Below the pieces are notes generated by a model. That model had not been told where the DNA came from, ran no database searches, and saw only the letters and a program-made list of their open reading frames with translations. The position numbers and the translations under genes were made by a program. Below, piece after piece: positions 6,247 through 6,931 of a stretch of 6,931 nucleotides of DNA. The stretch spans positions 1 to 6,931 of the forward strand of contig JAQGJF010000301.1 in NCBI GenBank assembly GCA_028290765.1, given 5' to 3'. The stretch's first letter is position 1. Every line of letters begins with the position of its first letter. Source of the stretch: Tardiphaga sp. Lineage in GTDB: Bacteria; Pseudomonadota; Alphaproteobacteria; Rhizobiales; Xanthobacteraceae.

Positions 6247-6251
6247 CCTCC
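6247..6251 (-). promoter_or_regulatory. Strong ribosome binding site of the 85-residue gene
   Basis: On the minus strand GGAGG stands five bases before ATG 6241. Its first base lies in the 20-bp palindrome at 6251-6270, so an mRNA hairpin there would crowd ribosome access. Confidence 0.75.
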
Positions 6252-6270
6252 GTTGGCTGCGCAGCCAACG
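6251..6270. promoter_or_regulatory. Perfect 20-bp palindrome at the translation start of the 85-residue gene
   Basis: CGTTGGCTGCGCAGCCAACG is fully symmetric. As DNA it fits a dimeric regulator site. As minus-strand RNA it can fold into an 8-bp stem with a GCGC loop abutting the Shine-Dalgarno sequence. Either use is inference; the symmetry is read directly. Confidence 0.6.
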
Positions 6271-6296
6271 TTTAAGCCAGGCGAGAACTTTCAAAT

Positions 6297-6310
6297 GTGA
6301 AGCGGTTCAC
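6297..6310. promoter_or_regulatory. Inverted repeat GTGAA-N4-TTCAC
   Basis: A 5-bp inverted repeat with a 4-nt GC spacer, 56 bp upstream of the 85-residue gene start on the minus strand. It has the layout of a small operator, but is short enough to arise by chance. Confidence 0.3.
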
Positions 6311-6387
6311 GCCCGCGGCAATATCGTCCGGCCGCATTCGGGCGATGCGGGAACGGACCGGCGGGAGATATGCGGTGCGCCCAACGC

Positions 6388-6406
6388 GTTAAGCCATCCG
6401 CTTAAC
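6388..6406. promoter_or_regulatory. Inverted repeat GTTAAGC-N5-GCTTAAC
   Basis: A perfect 7-bp inverted repeat around CATCC, about 110 bp upstream of glmS. The TTAA cores are 9 nt apart, so it is not a canonical CtrA site. It has no T-run and lies upstream of a gene, so an operator is likelier than a terminator. Confidence 0.4.
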
Positions 6407-6420
6407 CCTGTCTCAATCGG

Positions 6421-6432
6421 CAATAATTATTG
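6421..6432. promoter_or_regulatory. AT-rich palindrome CAATAATTATTG upstream of glmS
   Basis: A perfect 12-bp palindrome and the most AT-rich spot of this GC-rich window. An outer pair CTCAAT (6412-6417) / ATTGAG (6429-6434) overlaps it. It sits about 85 bp before glmS and may be part of the promoter or a regulator site. Confidence 0.4.
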
Positions 6433-6438
6433 AGTACC

Positions 6439-6452
6439 TTGGCGCCTGCCAA
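6439..6452. promoter_or_regulatory. Inverted repeat TTGGC-GCCT-GCCAA upstream of glmS
   Basis: A 5-bp inverted repeat with a 4-nt spacer, 63 bp before the glmS start and close to the preceding AT-rich palindrome. Its TTGGC/GCCAA half-sites recall many helix-turn-helix operators, but no specific regulator can be named. Confidence 0.35.
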
Positions 6453-6515
6453 ACTCGTTAAGACAAACCTGCGTGGCATTCGTCAATTTTCGACGATTTG
6501 GGGGTATTGATCCGC

Positions 6516-6931
6516 ATGTGCGGCATTGTCGGGATTCTCGGGAACGGACCGGTTGCGGGTCAACTGGTCGATTCGCTCAAACGGCTCGAATATCGCGGCT
6601 ATGACTCGGCCGGCGTCGCGACGCTGGAAGGCGGGCATCTCGAGCGCCGCCGCGCCGAGGGCAAGCTGAAGAACCTCGAAGCGAAACTGCAGGCGAAGCC
6701 GCTCGAAGGTCATCTCGGCATCGGACACACCCGCTGGGCCACCCACGGCAAGCCGACCGAGAACAACGCGCATCCGCATGCCGCCGACGGCGTCGCCGTG
6801 GTTCACAACGGCATCATCGAGAATTTTCGCGAGCTGCGCACCGAGCTCGAGAAGCAGGGCGCGAAATTCGCCTCCGAGACCGACACCGAAGTGGTGGCGC
6901 ATCTCGTCGACTCGTACCTGCTCAAGGGGCT
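6516..6931 (+). CDS. glmS: Glutamine--fructose-6-phosphate aminotransferase (isomerizing), N-terminal part
   Basis: 138 complete codons are present and the gene runs off the right edge; the family is about 608 residues long. GlmS makes glucosamine-6-phosphate from fructose-6-phosphate and glutamine, the first committed step to UDP-GlcNAc. The visible part is the class II glutamine amidotransferase domain. Cys2, the N-terminal nucleophile once Met is removed, opens MCGIVGILG. Then come [11 protein letters not shown] (25-35), HTRWATHG (71-78) for glutamine binding, and HNGIIENF (from residue 97) with the oxyanion Asn98-Gly99. The start is certain because Cys must follow Met. A GGGGG run about 10 nt upstream is only a modest ribosome binding site. 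The isomerase domain is outside the window. It is co-directional with glmU, but separated by an opposite-strand gene and about 270 bp of intergenic DNA, so it probably has its own promoter. Confidence 0.98.
   Translation, partial: MCGIVGILGNGPVAGQLVDSLKRLEYRGYDSAGVATLEGGHLERRRAEGKLKNLEAKLQAKPLEGHLGIGHTRWATHGKPTENNAHPHAADGVAVVHNGIIENFRELRTELEKQGAKFASETDTEVVAHLVDSYLLKG

Noticed and set aside
6388..6406. CtrA-type site upstream of glmS (and at 690-706)
   Set aside because: The TTAA pairs are 9 nt apart at both places, not the 7 nt of the CtrA consensus.
6272..6515. glmS ribozyme/riboswitch
   Set aside because: The ribozyme is known from Firmicutes and close groups; nothing here resembles its core, and the only structure is short DNA symmetry.

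Overview
The window looks like chromosomal DNA from a high-GC alphaproteobacterium of the Bradyrhizobium/Rhodopseudomonas/Afipia group (Nitrobacteraceae). The evidence is the GC-rich codon use, an NdvC-type beta-(1,3)/(1,6)-glucan protein, the style of the GlmU and GlmS sequences, and a C/G-rich intergenic palindrome of a kind I recall from this group. That placement comes from recognition, not from a search. Everything recognisable concerns the cell envelope. I see no tRNA, rRNA, CRISPR, transposase or phage gene.

Layout. (1) 1-515, minus: the N-terminal part of a secreted, four-cysteine small protein that resembles proteins annotated as 'beta-1-3, beta-1-6-glucan biosynthesis protein'; it runs off the left edge. 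(2) 516-822: a divergent intergenic region with several short repeats. (3) 823-2439, plus: an NdvC-like membrane protein, made of an N-terminal anchor, a periplasmic GH17-type domain and about seven C-terminal membrane helices. Its best start appears to be an ATT codon behind a strong Shine-Dalgarno sequence. (4) 2399-2779, minus: a 126-residue membrane protein of unknown function whose 3' end overlaps the ndvC 3' end by 41 bp. (5) 2835-2991: a 157-bp mosaic palindromic element. (6) 3016-4455, minus: a bitopic, coiled-coil, Pro/Ala-rich protein with a SPOR-like domain near its C-terminus. (7) 4629-5987, plus: glmU, complete. (8) 5984-6241, minus: an 85-residue single-pass membrane protein whose stop codon interlocks with the glmU stop in a CTAG. 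(9) 6242-6515: an intergenic region rich in palindromes. (10) 6516-6931, plus: the start of glmS.

How it fits together. GlmS (fructose-6-phosphate to glucosamine-6-phosphate) and GlmU (glucosamine-1-phosphate to UDP-GlcNAc) are steps of the pathway that feeds peptidoglycan and LPS. The SPOR-like protein, divergent from glmU, may bind peptidoglycan. The left part concerns periplasmic beta-glucans, which in Bradyrhizobium serve osmotic adaptation and symbiosis. I did not find a clearly new multi-gene system. The points most worth a second look are the apparent ATT start of ndvC, the two tightly overlapping convergent gene ends, the palindromic element, and the cluster of symmetric sites around the glmS and 85-residue gene starts.
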